NCBI GenBank assembly: GCA_017311315.1 | Contig: CM029663.1 | Span: 33,770,622 to 33,834,621, forward strand | Length of the DNA: 64,000 bases | From: Dendrocalamus latiflorus | Taxonomy: Eukaryota; Streptophyta; Magnoliopsida; Poales; Poaceae | Reading direction: 5' to 3' | In this document: positions 23,525-35,800 of the stretch, one piece after another | How positions within the stretch are numbered: position 1 is the first letter of the stretch | Layout: every line of letters begins with the position of its first letter | Made by a program: the position numbers and the translations under genes | The notes under the pieces: model-generated | Databases searched by the model: none | Told to the model about the DNA's origin: nothing | Seen by the model: only the letters and a program-made list of their open reading frames with translations

Positions 23525-23737
23525 ATCTAAGTCAAACTAGAGCGAAATCCAATTTCATTCAAAATCGATTCCATTTCAATATTTAACCAATTAACAAGTG
23601 TAATTGGAGCAATTTTGAACCAAACCTCACTAATGAGCCTTTTTCCACCCCTACCAATAGTGGAAGAATCTTTATAGCAAAGGGGATTGGGATACGTGGT
23701 GCAAGCTGTAACATTCGTTTGGTGAGATGGGATGGTT
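23525..23737 (+). repeat. Direct repeat B, copy 2
   Basis: Matches 19455-19676, about 4.07 kb to the left. The order here is A-B-A, while on the left B stands alone. Confidence 0.75.
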
Positions 23738-23888
23738 TGCCCACGAGCGGATCGGGGTAGGTTCCTTTATAAGATCTGCGATCAAGATTGTCAAAATCGT
23801 GATCTTAAATAGAATTGGAGATGCTCTGATAGGATCATAATATTGTAGGATTGAATCATAGAATCGAAGATCGTACCTAATTCTAGGA
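23738..23888 (+). repeat. Direct repeat A, copy 2
   Basis: It starts TTGCCCACGAGCGGATC and ends CCTAATTCTAGG. It is a diverged copy of 23362-23520, sharing GATCGTGATCTT...AATAGAAT and GATAGGATCA. Confidence 0.7.
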
Positions 23889-25871
23889 AATATACATTTC
23901 TTCAAATATACCATCTATGTTAATGGTGACATCCTTTTGGAAGTTGTACTTTAAAAAACTTTATTGAATGAAAATATAGTCTAAATGAAAGAAATATTGT
24001 TTTTTATACAAAAGATAGTATATATGAGTGGATCAAAGATTATATCGATTTGCTAAATCTAGGATCGTAAAATCTCAGGATTGTAATAATCGAATCGAGA
24101 GTACGTGTGCGCTGTGACGGTCTGAGGGTTAGAAACGGCCTGTTTGGGATTGTCCGTGATAGGCAGTTGGAAATGTGGCCTACTACAAAGCCCATTTGTG
24201 GTGCCTCTTTCCCTTACTCCCTTTTCCCATGAGAAATTAAGAACCCTAGCAGCCAGTCGGTACTCTGTCAATCCGCCATTGCCGTCTCTCACCTTTTCTA
24301 CGTTGTTCTCATCGATGGGCATAGATTTCAGAAGTAATTTTAAATTTCTTTAGTTTGTTCTGTTTTTTTTTTCTCTAGATCAATTTGTTTTAGTTTTGTT
24401 CCTCCCTTTAGCTAGTTCTCAGTTAGATATTTTCTTACGTGTGATGGTTTTTACGAGACCAATTCATCTGTATGAAGATGGCAGCACCTACGTCAGAGAT
24501 AGACACTAGGCTGAGTTGGGTATAAATAAATTTTCTATGATTTTTTTCGACAAACAATATCACTATAGAGGCATATGTCACACTACTGTGATCGTTGGCT
24601 ACCATGATACAAGTTGCAAGATATGGAGTATATGTGAGGAAGACAAAAAAAAGTTCACCATGTTTGTCCACTCAAGGACTTGACAGTAGGTTGTGCGTAT
24701 AGAATTTGAATAAAAAGTTTGATACTTGTATACTTTATCCATAAGTTATCTTTACTAATATAAAAGAACAAGTTAGTAGTAGTGATAGTTCATCTGTCAT
24801 TCCACCGCCCCTCCAACTCTAGGCAATGACAAGTGGGTCCCGGTTGTCATCCACCAATCCCATCCTATATCCTTGTGCATTGTTCGGACTTTGGACTTAC
24901 TACTTAGAACCAAATGTTTAGTTATTCTTGACATGTTTCAAGTATATATGCTTAGTTATTTGGAGCAAGAAGCTGAAATAACTGAAACTGTGTATGTACA
25001 TTACTAGCTGGTGCACATGTGTTTCCCTTTTTATTTTCCTTTCGATTTCCAATTTCTTTCCATTGTGGGAGCTACAATTCCAATTTCTAGAGCTATATTT
25101 ACTATCAAAGTGAGTAAATAACATTGTCATTTGCGCCTTGCAAGAAAGAAGGTGAAGGACATGTTACTCATATTCCACTTTAACTTGTGGACACTCTATT
25201 AAATATAGAAAAATCATTAACATTTGTTTTTTTTAATTCGTAGCAATGTATGGGCGTTCGGCTGGTTAATATATATAAATTAGAGGATGTTTCTACAAAA
25301 GGTGCTCACATGCAACAATAATGATATGCTGAATGAATATGTTCTTAGGAAATATTGTGTGTCCTGTGACGTGGAACAACAATATTCTGAATGAATGTGT
25401 CATCTTTCGAGACTAATAAAAGAAAGGAGTCTGCCCATCATTCAACAAGGCAGTTTAACCTAACTCAAATTTGTGGGCTCAAGCCATCTCTTCAATGCAG
25501 TCTCAACGGTGGAGATTTGCAACCGGCTGCAACATTTGCATTTCTACCAGGTTCGACTTGGATCATTTCAGGCGCAACTGCAAGGGCAGCCAATCAGTTG
25601 AGGCAGCTTTCAGAGTTTCCTTCGGAGAGCGCATACATACTCGCTAGCACGCTAACACCAATCACAAAACGCGAACAGCTATCATATGGCCTGTTTGGGA
25701 TTTCGATCTTAAAAAGGGACATCGCAAAGGATAGTAGATAAATCCAACCCAAATCTCTTCCAAATAGCCAACAAACATACAGATCAAGTGGGTAATAAAT
25801 CAACCTAGAGAGAATGGGAGATAGCCAAAAGTAAACGAGAATGAAATATGAGGTAGCAGAATGACAGAAAC
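23889..25871. other. Intergenic sequence, no recognised gene
   Basis: AT-rich with scattered short frames. GGCCTGTTTGGGATT occurs at about 24137 and again at about 25688 in the same orientation, resembling an element end. A 116-codon + frame at 25391-25741 has no recognisable domain. Confidence 0.4.
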
Positions 25872-26795
25872 TAGCAGCGGCGGAGAGACGGGGCTGACAG
25901 GGGCCTGGCCCCTCTATGGGCTAACCTTTATAAAGGATTAGTGCTTAATCAGCATTGGCCCCTACCAACAAACATATGTGCATCATAGATGGAGCTAAAA
26001 CGCCCACGAATTAATTCAAGACCCATGAACTCATCTTAAGGGGTGTTCTGGCTCTTGGTTTTAACTTATAAATAATAACAGTTTGTAGAGAAGCTTATAG
26101 AGGGAAAGACACTTACGTGCAATTTTAATCGATATAAATGAAGTTAATACAGTATACACTACCATCAACAAGTAAACTCCGTCTTAAAAAGACACTCTGT
26201 TTAAAAGTTAGGTATTATAGAAAAGCTATTTACTATAAAAAAACGGTTTATAGAAGCCAAAGTGAATAGGGATATTATTACCAGATTCTATCGTGATTCA
26301 ACATTGCAAGAAGAAACCCAGTATAATTTGTAACTATTCACTGTTATCCTCATATTTGATTTCCGGTAGTGCCGTGGGGTGACCCAATGAAAGTCAAATT
26401 AATCATATTCCATTGTTCAACTCTTTAGTATAGTCTAAGCAACAAGTATTTTGTGATATGAAGACTTGTAACAACTTGGATGATAGATTGATAGCAAATT
26501 AGCAAAGCGAACATAAGAGTGTCGTATTAGAAGATGTCATGACCCACTATGTAAAAGACAATGCTATTACTACTACAGTCTTCTTCATGGAGGGATCGAC
26601 GGAAAAACATAATTTGAACTATTAAACCATGCAACCTCACCGTTCATACACGAAGGTCCATCAAAGTTTTAAACATAGCTTCTTTTTCAAAACATCAATA
26701 AAAAAATTGTACTTTTTATCAACACTCTATAGGATCATTGTAAACTCATTTCTCTTCTTCCCCCCTGTGTTCCAATACTGGCTCCACCCCTGGAA
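25872..26795. mobile_element. hAT-like non-autonomous element with a nested MITE
   Basis: The left end AGCAGCGGCGGAGAGACGGG leads into GGCCTGGCCCCTCTATGGG. The right end reads CTGGCTCCACCCCTGGAAAC. In grass genomes this CAGGGGCGGAGCC / GGCTCCACCCCTG pairing marks non-autonomous hAT elements. Inside, about 26040-26280 is a copy of MITE family 2 (see 49080-50390), so one element sits in another. No TSD was confirmed. Confidence 0.5.
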
Positions 26796-27008
26796 ACTAA
26801 CATAAAGAAGAATAACTAGAATAAGGAGGCAATGACCGAACAAGACTTGCAAGGATTCAGCCAGAAGATCTCAGCATTGTAAGGTATATAAAATTCTATA
26901 ACAACAAAATCTTTTCATAATCTGATATTCACTTGCTATCAATTGAAATCAGTCTACGGGCTCCTCTGTTGATAGACTTTGCATGCACGGATATATGGTA
27001 ACGTCAAC

Positions 27009-27251
27009 CTAGTTGGAGGTGCGGTACAGCTTGCCGAAAACATGCAGAAGAGCAACGACCGCAATAAACCCTATGCTCATGATCAGAACAGAGTTCGGGG
27101 ACATCTTGCGCCCAGCAGTCTCATCGGTGTAGAACTGGAGCATTGTACTGGCGCCACTTCCGGCAGCAGCACTGCTGGTGGTTCTACGCCTGCGCAAGCT
27201 TGCAGCTGCTGCTGCACTCCCCCTAGCGGGTGCGTCACCATTGGCCACCAT
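27009..27251 (-). CDS. Sec61 complex subunit beta
   Basis: This 80-residue tail-anchored membrane protein is part of the ER Sec61 translocon (Sec61 alpha-beta-gamma), which moves nascent proteins into or across the ER membrane. The hallmark MLQFYTDETAGRKMSPN is at about residues 37-53. It is followed by one transmembrane helix (SVLIMSIGFIAVVALLHVFG, 54-73) and a short C-tail KLYRTSN. The N-terminal cytosolic part is the usual low-complexity Ala/Ser/Arg segment with LRRRRTTS. The length matches plant homologues. The ATG sits 14 bases after a likely splice acceptor, so the coding region is a single exon and the first exon is non-coding. It appears intact and is probably expressed constitutively. 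Confidence 0.93.
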   Translation of the reverse strand: MVANGDAPARGSAAAAASLRRRRTTSSAAAGSGASTMLQFYTDETAGRKMSPNSVLIMSIGFIAVVALLHVFGKLYRTSN

Positions 27252-27265
27252 CTTGTTTTAGCTCT

Positions 27266-28556
27266 CTGCATGGCAACATGAGGTTCAAGTATAAGACTTG
27301 CAACACTAGTATTGTGAAAGACCACAACATACACACAGTTCAATGATCATTGATCAAGAAGAAGGTATCATCAGTAAGTTCATCAGAACTATAGGGGTAT
27401 ACATAAATAAGGGAGCATAGATAGGAAAGAATAATTATGTCTTTTGTTTTGAAAGAGACGGATACATGCTATGAAAACATTGACAAATTAATTCACTAGT
27501 AAAAGGTAATTGCTAAACATGCTATTTCATAAGCACGAGTTTCTTCTCTGTGCAGTATGTAACCAAAACGCAAAATCTCACAGAAGTGCACATCTTGGAA
27601 ATCTACATTGGTATCCCAAGTTTACTTTTCAGAATTGACTTTGCATTGCAGAACCCAGAAAAAAGCAACGGTTTTTGTTGTTTATGCCCGTATACATTAA
27701 TACAGTCCATAAGTTCTTATTTTGATTCCTAAGTGCTATACAACATTAACTGAAATAGATAAAGATAAATTTACCTCTGCCAGACCTAAACCGAAATTAG
27801 CACCAAACCTGTATTGGAAAAAAGCCTCGTTCTTGGGGGATTGGCCAAAACACCCATTGACCTGATATGCTGCCTATGTAAAACTATAAAAGATCCTAAT
27901 CTACTAAAATACTAGTATGCGTGCGCATGCAGAAGCATGGACTAACATTAGACAAGCTCTGGCATGGCACAACAGCATACATTGCAATACACGGTTTCAT
28001 CACATGACAACAATTGCTTGTGTGAATGCCTAAACAACAATATAGATTATAGTTGTAATGACGCAATCCCACGCAAGCAAGAAGGGAAGTTCACACCGAA
28101 CAACATGGAGCAGAGCAGGCCATGGGTGTCAGTAATCTATCAGGCAAATCCTGAAACACAGACCATCCTATCGAGGTCCATCCTCAGAAGTGATGTATCA
28201 CATTTTAACTCCTCTCGCAGAACGCTAGAACAGTACTATTTTGGAAAAAAAATCCCAGAAGTAAATCGAATCCCCGCAGAACCCAACCAAGATCGCATCA
28301 AGATGGCGCCAGATCTGAATTCTGAACAACTGGATCTTGAACAAAGCACCCCTCCCTACTTGTGAATTCTAACCGGCCAAACATTCAGCACAACAACAGG
28401 CGACGCGATCTAACGAGAAACACCAAGAAAACCCCTGTTCTATATAATACACAGATGCGTGGATTCAGCAAGAACGCGGATGAAATCAACAAGGCGCAAC
28501 CGAATCGAAAGGTACATACGGGTGATTTGAGAGATGGGAAGGAGGATTGCGCGCAC
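27266..28556 (-). other. Probable 5'UTR intron of the Sec61 beta gene
   Basis: On the minus strand a donor CAG|GTGCGC lies at 28557/28556. An acceptor CATGCAG| ends at 27266, shortly before the ATG. The implied non-coding first exon would lie at about 28557-28700, in a locally GC-rich patch. The inference is from splice consensus only; other donors are possible. Confidence 0.5.
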
Positions 28557-28699
28557 CTGATGAATTCGCCCTCGCGGTTCTTGGTCTTGTCCAATCTGAA
28601 TGCAGAATGCTTCTCCCCGTCCAAATCCGTGCGGCCGTGCCCTGATGTCTAGGCTCGCGTGATCTGATTGGTTAGGACGCGTCACGAGCCGCCGATACG

Positions 28700-29193
28700 G
28701 GCCGTTGGATTGGTTACCGGATCCTGGGAGCCCGGCCCGCGCGCGACAAGGCGGAACGGAAAGTAGTTTGTTATTTTCTGTTACTAATTATTATTTTTAT
28801 TTTAGTCCGAGTATATGTGCGAATGAATTAAGATTCGATAAGTTGTTTTTAAAAAGTCATTTTGACAATTTATACTGAGCATTTTGGCTCCTCTGAAGCC
28901 ATATTTTGTATTCAACTCATTAGGCCTAGTAGCTTTTACTTCAGCAATGAAGCCACATTTTGCCAAACAGGGCTTTAATACATATTATTATTTGATTATT
29001 TCCCTACTCAATTACACAGCAACCTCTTGTTGTATGTCAAACCATCCAGGTAACAAGATAAATGCCCAATATGCAAACCAAAAAGATTGCATCTATTTTA
29101 AAGCTAGGTACTATAGAAAAGTCATTTACTGTAGAGAAACAGCTTTTAAAAGCCAATACGGACAGGTCCTTAAAAACAAATTAACAAATTATA
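28700..29193. other. Intergenic sequence with a MITE family 2 fragment
   Basis: About 29098-29167 (AAAGCTAGGTACTATAGAAA ... TTTTAAAAGCC ... GGACAGGTCC) matches the right half of MITE family 2. The rest is AT-rich with no gene recognised. Sequence on the right side of the Sec61 beta first exon probably includes its promoter. Confidence 0.5.
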
Positions 29194-29207
29194 GAGATGA
29201 CACCGAA

Positions 29208-30692
29208 TAGGGGTTGTTGCAAAGCTAGCCTCAAGTGCGCCAGCGCCGACTCCCCCCCCCTACCTCTCCCCTTCGCCTTGCCGCCGCTGGAGCACGCCGC
29301 CGGAGGCTTGTGCGGGTGCTAGGAAGGCGGCGGCGGGGCTTTCTCGCCTGGATCTGGTCAGATGCTTCTGGATCTGGGCCGCATCTGGATCTGGGCGACG
29401 GGGTTGAGGCGGCCGGGTCCCTGAGGAGGTCGCCGGCGGCGGCAACGCGTCGTGAGCGGCGGCCGGGGCCAGTTCGTTGGCGCACTGATGGGCGTCCGTG
29501 CTGCGGCTGTGGTTCCTTGAGGCGTGTTGGCGGCGCCCTTCGACGCGTCGGCAGCAGCGGTGCGGAGGCTGCGTGGTGACGGCGGCGGCGGCGCGGAGTG
29601 TGTGGGTGGTGTCAGCTCCGCCTCCGCCAGTGTTGCAGCCGCCGAGGGGTTTCTTCGGGGGGGACGGCGAGGCCGGTGTGGAAGCGGGTGGCGCGGCCGG
29701 AGTAGAAGCGGAAGGCGCCGGCGGAGTCGTGGTGGGGCGGCACGGCGCAATATGGCATCGTTCCTGATCCGGGCCTAGCGAGCGAGGGTGTGGTGTCGCC
29801 GTGCCCAGTCACGCTTGCCGTGTGGCCGGCGCCGCGGCGGTCACCGGCGCGGGAGGTGCTGGTGGATTTGGCCAAGGAGGAGTGGGGCATTGACGAGTAT
29901 GGGTCCATGAAGGGCCTCATCCGCCTCAGTCCCCAAGCCGCCAGGGAGTACTCCGGCTCTTGCGAGCGCGGCGTCGGCGGTGAGGCCACACTTGGGCTGC
30001 AGCAGCGGAGGCTGGGGGCCAGGACGGCGGTGTACGTGGTGGCGGCGACCCTTGTTCACCATCGACGTACGGGTAGCCTTAACAAGTGGGTGTTTGGAGG
30101 TCAAGGCGAAAGCTTGGACGACGACGTTTGCGGACGCCGCTTCCTCCTTGGAGGCGTCCTCTCTGTACCTCTTGCCCGGCTCCCCCCACCCGGAGGTTGA
30201 TTGCAGGTGAAAACCTTTCCCATGGTGGACTGGCGGCATCAGCGCCTTGGGCGTTGTTACCTTCATGAAGGTGTCGCTAGGCAATGTCAGCTCCGTTGGT
30301 TGGTGTTTGATGTTTGGCTCTGTCGCTACTCTTGTTTTAAGGTCCGAGTAAGGTGAGAGGTGTTGGCCGAAGAGAGGGCTATTTGGATGAAGAAGTTGAA
30401 GTGCTTGCCGAAGGCCCTCCCTATTGAGCATCGATGTGATGCATCGAGTGCTGCTGTCTTCACTAGAGGAATACAGTCGCTTGATGGAGGCAACAAAGAG
30501 TTTGGTTTTGTTTAGCAAGTTGTGTAATGAGGTAGGATTAGAACTGGAACTTGAGTTCCAGCTCTTTATTCCGTGTTTTGTACACCGTGTGGTGGTTTGT
30601 AGTCTAAATACTATGGATGTGTTGGAATTGGTTGTACTCATTCACTTGTGAATGATGGAGGCCGGAATGTTATATTCCTTAATCTAAAAATG
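29208..30692 (+). mobile_element. Retroposon (LINE-derived, non-autonomous) with 14-bp TSD
   Basis: The same 14 bases, GAGATGACACCRAA, flank the unit at 29194-29207 and 30693-30706 with one difference. The inside starts GC-rich, as in the 5' regions of plant L1-type elements. It ends GGAGGCCGGAATGTTATATT...AATCTAAAAA, an A-rich tail. Variable-length target duplications and an A-tail are the hallmarks of L1-mediated insertion. No reverse transcriptase or endonuclease frame was recognised, so it must be non-autonomous or a processed copy. Long open frames on both strands reflect GC-rich composition. Confidence 0.7.
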
Positions 30693-30882
30693 GAGATGAC
30701 ACCAAACCACCAGTGCTTCGTACCTCATAAGAAGTTAAGAACAGCTCTTCCTTTCACCTCTTTGCTGACCAATATATACCCCGTTCTGAATTCTTGACCA
30801 ATATATATATCGCATTCCGAATTCTCTCCTAAAGAAATGAGGTCTTCTTTCTCAAGAGAAAAGAAAAGAAAAAATGTCGACT

Positions 30883-30937
30883 TCTCTCCTTGCTGGCGGT
30901 GACCATGTCCATCCCTGGAAACGGATTCCTTCCCTCC
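30883..30937 (+). pseudogene. Partial copy of the start of the 47683 gene
   Basis: About 50 bases (GACTTCTCTCCTTGCTGGCG, then GACCATGTCCATCCCTGGAA, then ACGG) closely match the 5'UTR and first codons of the acidic-protein gene at 47650-47705. It encodes MSIPGNGFLP before diverging. No further homology follows, so this is a truncated duplication 16.8 kb from its parent. Confidence 0.6.
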
Positions 30938-31386
30938 TTGGCAGTCCGACCCTAAATATTCAGAGATCTGAACCACTCAAACAACTGTAAATTCAATTGG
31001 ATTTGGGAATAAATTAGGAATGAAGAACAACATTCTAGAGGTCTATACTACTTCTAACTAAAGTAGACACTAACATGTAGCTCTTTCTTACTTCTCATTC
31101 AAGCCATCGCTGGGTTATAAAGCCCGGAGAGAAATATTACAGCAACTGAAGTTTACAGCTCGAGTATAGCAGTGAAAACCAACTCTGAATAATGACATGC
31201 AACAGTGGCCCCACAGTGTTTACTGAAACCTTCGCAAGCCGTGCAATGCTGGGAACGCTGTCCTCCATAGCTTACAGCCGTCCGATCAGACAAGCAACGA
31301 ACTCGTCAAAGCGTTACCTCTCCTGCCGACTTCTTCTTCAGAATGAAACCAAGTCTTAAGACTCGCGAACATTTCTCCGGGAGTTA
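30938..31386. other. Intergenic sequence, nothing recognised
   Basis: Ordinary mixed-composition DNA between the partial gene copy and a MITE. No domain, repeat or RNA gene was seen. Confidence 0.4.
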
Positions 31387-31580
31387 AAGATATCATTCGG
31401 ATGTTTTCTTTTTAATTGTCATCTAAATTTGTGATATTTGGATTAGAGATGAAGGAGTCTTTTGTTTTTAAAGGGGGAAGATTTTTTTTCAAGGGGAGGG
31501 GGAGAATTCATGGCCATTGGATTTCTAATCTAATGGTCATAAATCTGGATGATAGTTAGGAAGAAAACATCCGGATGACG
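31387..31580. mobile_element. MITE, family 1 (copy b)
   Basis: Same ends and core as 480-675: left ATCATTCGGATGTTTTCTTT, right GATGATAGTTAGGAAGAAAA followed by CATCCGGATGACG, and a shared GAATTCATGGCC core. It abuts the broken F-box gene, and the first ATG of that gene's open frame (31575) lies in the element's end. Confidence 0.6.
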
Positions 31581-32257
31581 TTTAACAAAACCTCATTTCT
31601 CCAGTCTTCTGAATCTTGGGATCTGACATCGACGGAGGCGACGCGGGAGGCCGCTCCGAATCCGAGCCCGCCCGCAGTGCGACGGTCCCACATCCCGCCA
31701 GACCTCCTCGTCAACGTGCTCGGCCTTCTCGAGATCCCGGACCTCTTCACCACCGGTGCCATCTGCTGGCTCGGCCTCTGCTCCCCCAACCAGAGCCCCC
31801 ACCTCGCGTACTCCTCCGCGGACCGCGACCCCGGCAAGGCCACCCTGCACAACCTCTCCACCGGCAAGGCCTACCACGTTGCCCTCCCGGATCCCCCGTT
31901 CCGCAGGCGCTACATCGTCGGCTCCTCCCACGGCAGGCAGATCACCAACGACGAGCAGCCCAACCCCCATCACAGGCGCCCAGATCGCTCTCCCGCCGGC
32001 CCAGACCCTCAAGAATGTAATGATGGCTTTATCCACCAAAAGAGCGCTTGGTGACCACACTATTTACACCATGAGCAGGCAGGGGTGGTGCATCAGCACA
32101 GGAGGTCGCCCCTGGTTTTTTCTGCTGAGGGGACAAGCCTCTTCCTCTACCAGAAGGCCATCCTTTCCTCCGATCCATTAGACGGTGGCTGCATTGTCTT
32201 GCTCCAGCACGGCCCATGGAATGACCTTTCCTTCGCCCGGGTTGGTGACGACAAATG

Positions 32258-32708
32258 TGTTAGGTCCTTATCATCATGCACATCACATTATCCACTAGCC
32301 TGCCATCTAGAACACCTAGGGTTAGAGGGGTCGGGAGACTTACGGTCGCCGATGAACGCCATGGAGCGAAGACCCGTGCCTGCGTGATGCAGGCGTGAGG
32401 AAGAGTCGGTGAAGGTCGTCCAGAGGGTCGCCGGCGATGTCCTGTAGCAGCGGCGGCGACGGTCTTCCCGTTGCTCAACAGCGCGAAGTAGATCGGATCT
32501 TTAGGGTTTTGTTTGGGGTTTGTGACTCTCACGCGAACACCGTCGTACGGGAGAGGCCAGTACCCATCTTTATATATACGCTGTTGCAACGGGGGACCGT
32601 AACCAATATTTGGTAAGGCACCCCCGATCAGGGCACTGAAAATCAGTGATACGTGGATTTCCCCACGTCCTTCCTTTCTGGCCGTTTGGCCTGAGATCAA
32701 TACCAACA
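32258..32708 (-). repeat. 3' LTR of copia element 2
   Basis: A 451-base LTR whose right end CCAACA touches the polypurine tract TTCTCCCCCTTGATC (32709-32723; AAGGGGGAGAA on the minus strand). A TATATATA box lies near 32570. Confidence 0.95.
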
Positions 32709-32899
32709 TTCTCCCCCTTGATCGTAAGGCTAAACGTCATAAGCCCTCTCTCAATAAAAGTTCACACCAAAGTAATGCTTCACAACAGTCAATTAAGTAC
32801 CGCTGGACATCAGTACTTATAGTGCTCCCTTCTATATCAATCGGATAACATAATACTTCATGGGAGTTGGTTATTTTATATGGTCCTCTTATTCCAGGA

Positions 32900-35800
32900 T
32901 CACAGGCTTTCCAATAAACCCATGCCGGCAACATGATCACGAAAATTATTGGGTGGTAAGCCTTTTGTGAGCGGATCCGCAAGCATAAATTTAGTTCCAA
33001 TATGCTCAATCTTAATTGTTTGATCCTGGACTCTATCTTTCACAACATGATACTTTATGTCAATGTGCTTGGCAGCTGCACTTGACTTGTTGTTACTCGA
33101 ATAGAAAACTGCGGGTTGATTATCGCAGTACAAAACAAGTGGTCTAGAAATGCTGTCTACCACTCTCAATCCCGGGATAAAGTTCTTAAGCCATACAGCC
33201 TGCCCGGTAGCCTCATAACATGCCACAAATTCAGCCTGCATTGTCGACGATGTAGTAAGTGTTTGCTTTACACTTTTCCATGATATTGCTGCTCCTGCGA
33301 GGGTGAAAATACAACCTGATGTGGACTTCTTAGTGTCTTTACACCCCGCAAAATCAGCATCAGAATAACCGACAACCTCAAGGTTATCGCATTTTCTATA
33401 TGTGAGCATGTGACCTTTAGTGCCTTGCATATAGCGCATGACTTTCTTAATGGCTTTCCAGTGGTCCGGTCCTGGATTTGACTGATATCTGCCAAGCATC
33501 CCGGTAACAAAAGCTAAATCAGGGCGCGTACATACTTGAGCATACATAATACTTCCGACAGCAGAAGCGTAAGGTATAGCCTTCATCTGATCAGATTCAT
33601 AGTCATTCTTTGGGCATTGAAATTTCCCAAACTTATCGCCCTTAACAATAGGAGCAGACGAGGCAGAGCATTTATGCATATTGTATCTCTTTAGTACTCT
33701 GTCAATGCATGCCTTTTGTGATAAACCTAATGTTCCTTTGAACCTATCTCGGTGAATTTCAATACCAAGAACATAAGATGCTTCACCGAGATCCTTCATA
33801 TCAAAATTAGACGAGAGAAATCTTTTAGTTTCTCGCAGCATGTCCACACTGCTGCTGGCCAATAATATATCATCCACATAAAGAATTAAGAAGGTGTAAT
33901 TACTCCCCCAGAACTTAACATAAGTACAATTATCAACATCATTCTCCTTAAATCCAAATTTCCTTATGACTTCATCAAACTTAAGGTACCATTGCCTAGA
34001 AGCTTGCTTCAGGCCATATATGGATTTCCTTAGCTTGCATCTCAAATGTTCCTCGCCTTCCACAACAAAACATTCCGGTTGTGTCATGTAAACGTCCTCA
34101 TACAAGTCTCCATTCAGAAATGCAGTCTTAACGTCCATTTGGTGCAACTCTAAATCAAAATGTGCTGTGAGCGCCATTATGATTCTAAATGAATCTTTGG
34201 TTGAGACAGACGAAAAGGTTTCATTATAGTCAATGTCTTCTCTCTGTGTAAACCCTTTCGCTACAAGTCTCGCTTTAAACCTTTCGATATTCCCTTTGGA
34301 GTCACGTTTGGTTTTGTAGACCCATTTGCAGCCCACTGTTTTGGCTCCATTAGGAATTTCTACTAAGTCCCATACGCCATTATCGCCCATAGACTTAATT
34401 TCATCTTTCATAGCATCTAGCCACTTAGATGAATCCTTACTCTTCATAGCTTCCTTATAAGAGCTAGGATCATCTGCCTTCCCAAGATCATCCTCATTCA
34501 AGTAAACCTCATAATCACTTGGGATAGCAGATCTCCTCACTCGTTGTGATCTCCTGACAGGTTCATTAGTAGCCTCATCAGGTTGTTCATTAATTGTCAC
34601 AGAGGGCTGTGAAGGCTCAGCATTAGGTATTGCACTTGTATTTTCAGAGCCCTCAACAGAAGGAATAGCCACAGAATTAACTGGAGATGCAACAGGAGTT
34701 GCAACTACAGGATCAACTATGGGCACAACCACTTGGGGCACAGGAAAGTCAGTCTGTCGGACTAGCGGTGAAGCAATATAAATCCGCTTCTCCTCAAGAT
34801 CAATTTTCCTGGGCTCCAAGTCCCCACTGATGCCATCATTTTCCAAGAACACAGCGTGCCTTGTCTCTACAAATTTTGTGGTACGATCTGGACAATAGAA
34901 TCGGTACCCTTTAGACCTATCACGGTAGCCAATGAAATGGCAACTCACAGTCTTGGGATCTAATTTTCCAATTTGTGGGTTAAAAACTTTAGCTTCAGCC
35001 GCACATCCTCACACATGGAGGTAGTTCAAACTAGGTTTTCTCCCAGTCCATAATTCATAAGGTGTTTTCGGCACTGATTTACTGGGAACCCGATTGAGTA
35101 TATGTGCAGCGGTCTTTAATGCTTCCATCCATAACTTTACTGGCAAAGTAGAGTAGCTCAACATACTTCGAACCATGTCCATAAATGTGCGGTTTCTTCT
35201 TTCCGCTACTCCATTTTGCTGGGGATCACCAGGCATTAAGTACTGGGCGACTATACCATTTTCTTGTAGAAACCTGGCAAAGGGACCAGGAATCTGCCCA
35301 TAAGTTGCGTGTCGGCCATAATACTCTCCCCCACGATCCGAGCGCACTACTTTAATCTTTAGATTGTGCTGATTTTTAACTTCAGCCTTAAATATCTTAA
35401 ATTTATCAAGTGCCTCCGATCTTTCTTTAATAGGATAGATATAACCATAACGTGAGTAATCATCAGTGAACGTAATAAAAGAATTATAACCATCCACTGA
35501 TGTCACAGGGAAAGGACCACATATGTCAGTATGAATTAATTCTAAAATCTCTGTGCTTCGAGTAGCATCTTTCTTTATTTGCTTTACATACTTGCCTTTG
35601 ATACAATCGAGGCAATGATCATCCGAATCATTAAAGTCTAAAGGGTGGAGAATTTCTTCTTTAATGAGACGTTCAATTCTCCCCCTCGAAATGTGGCCCA
35701 AACAACAGTGCCACAATTTCGACAAAGTTTCATCAATTCGCTTGCGCTTTTTATTCACATCACATACATTCATGGATATAGGAGAATCTTGCAGGGATAA

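Noticed and set aside
29841..30641. 266-codon minus-strand frame with Ser-rich composition
   Set aside because: No domain is recognised and it lies entirely within a retroposon with flanking TSDs; it is most likely a chance frame in GC-rich sequence.
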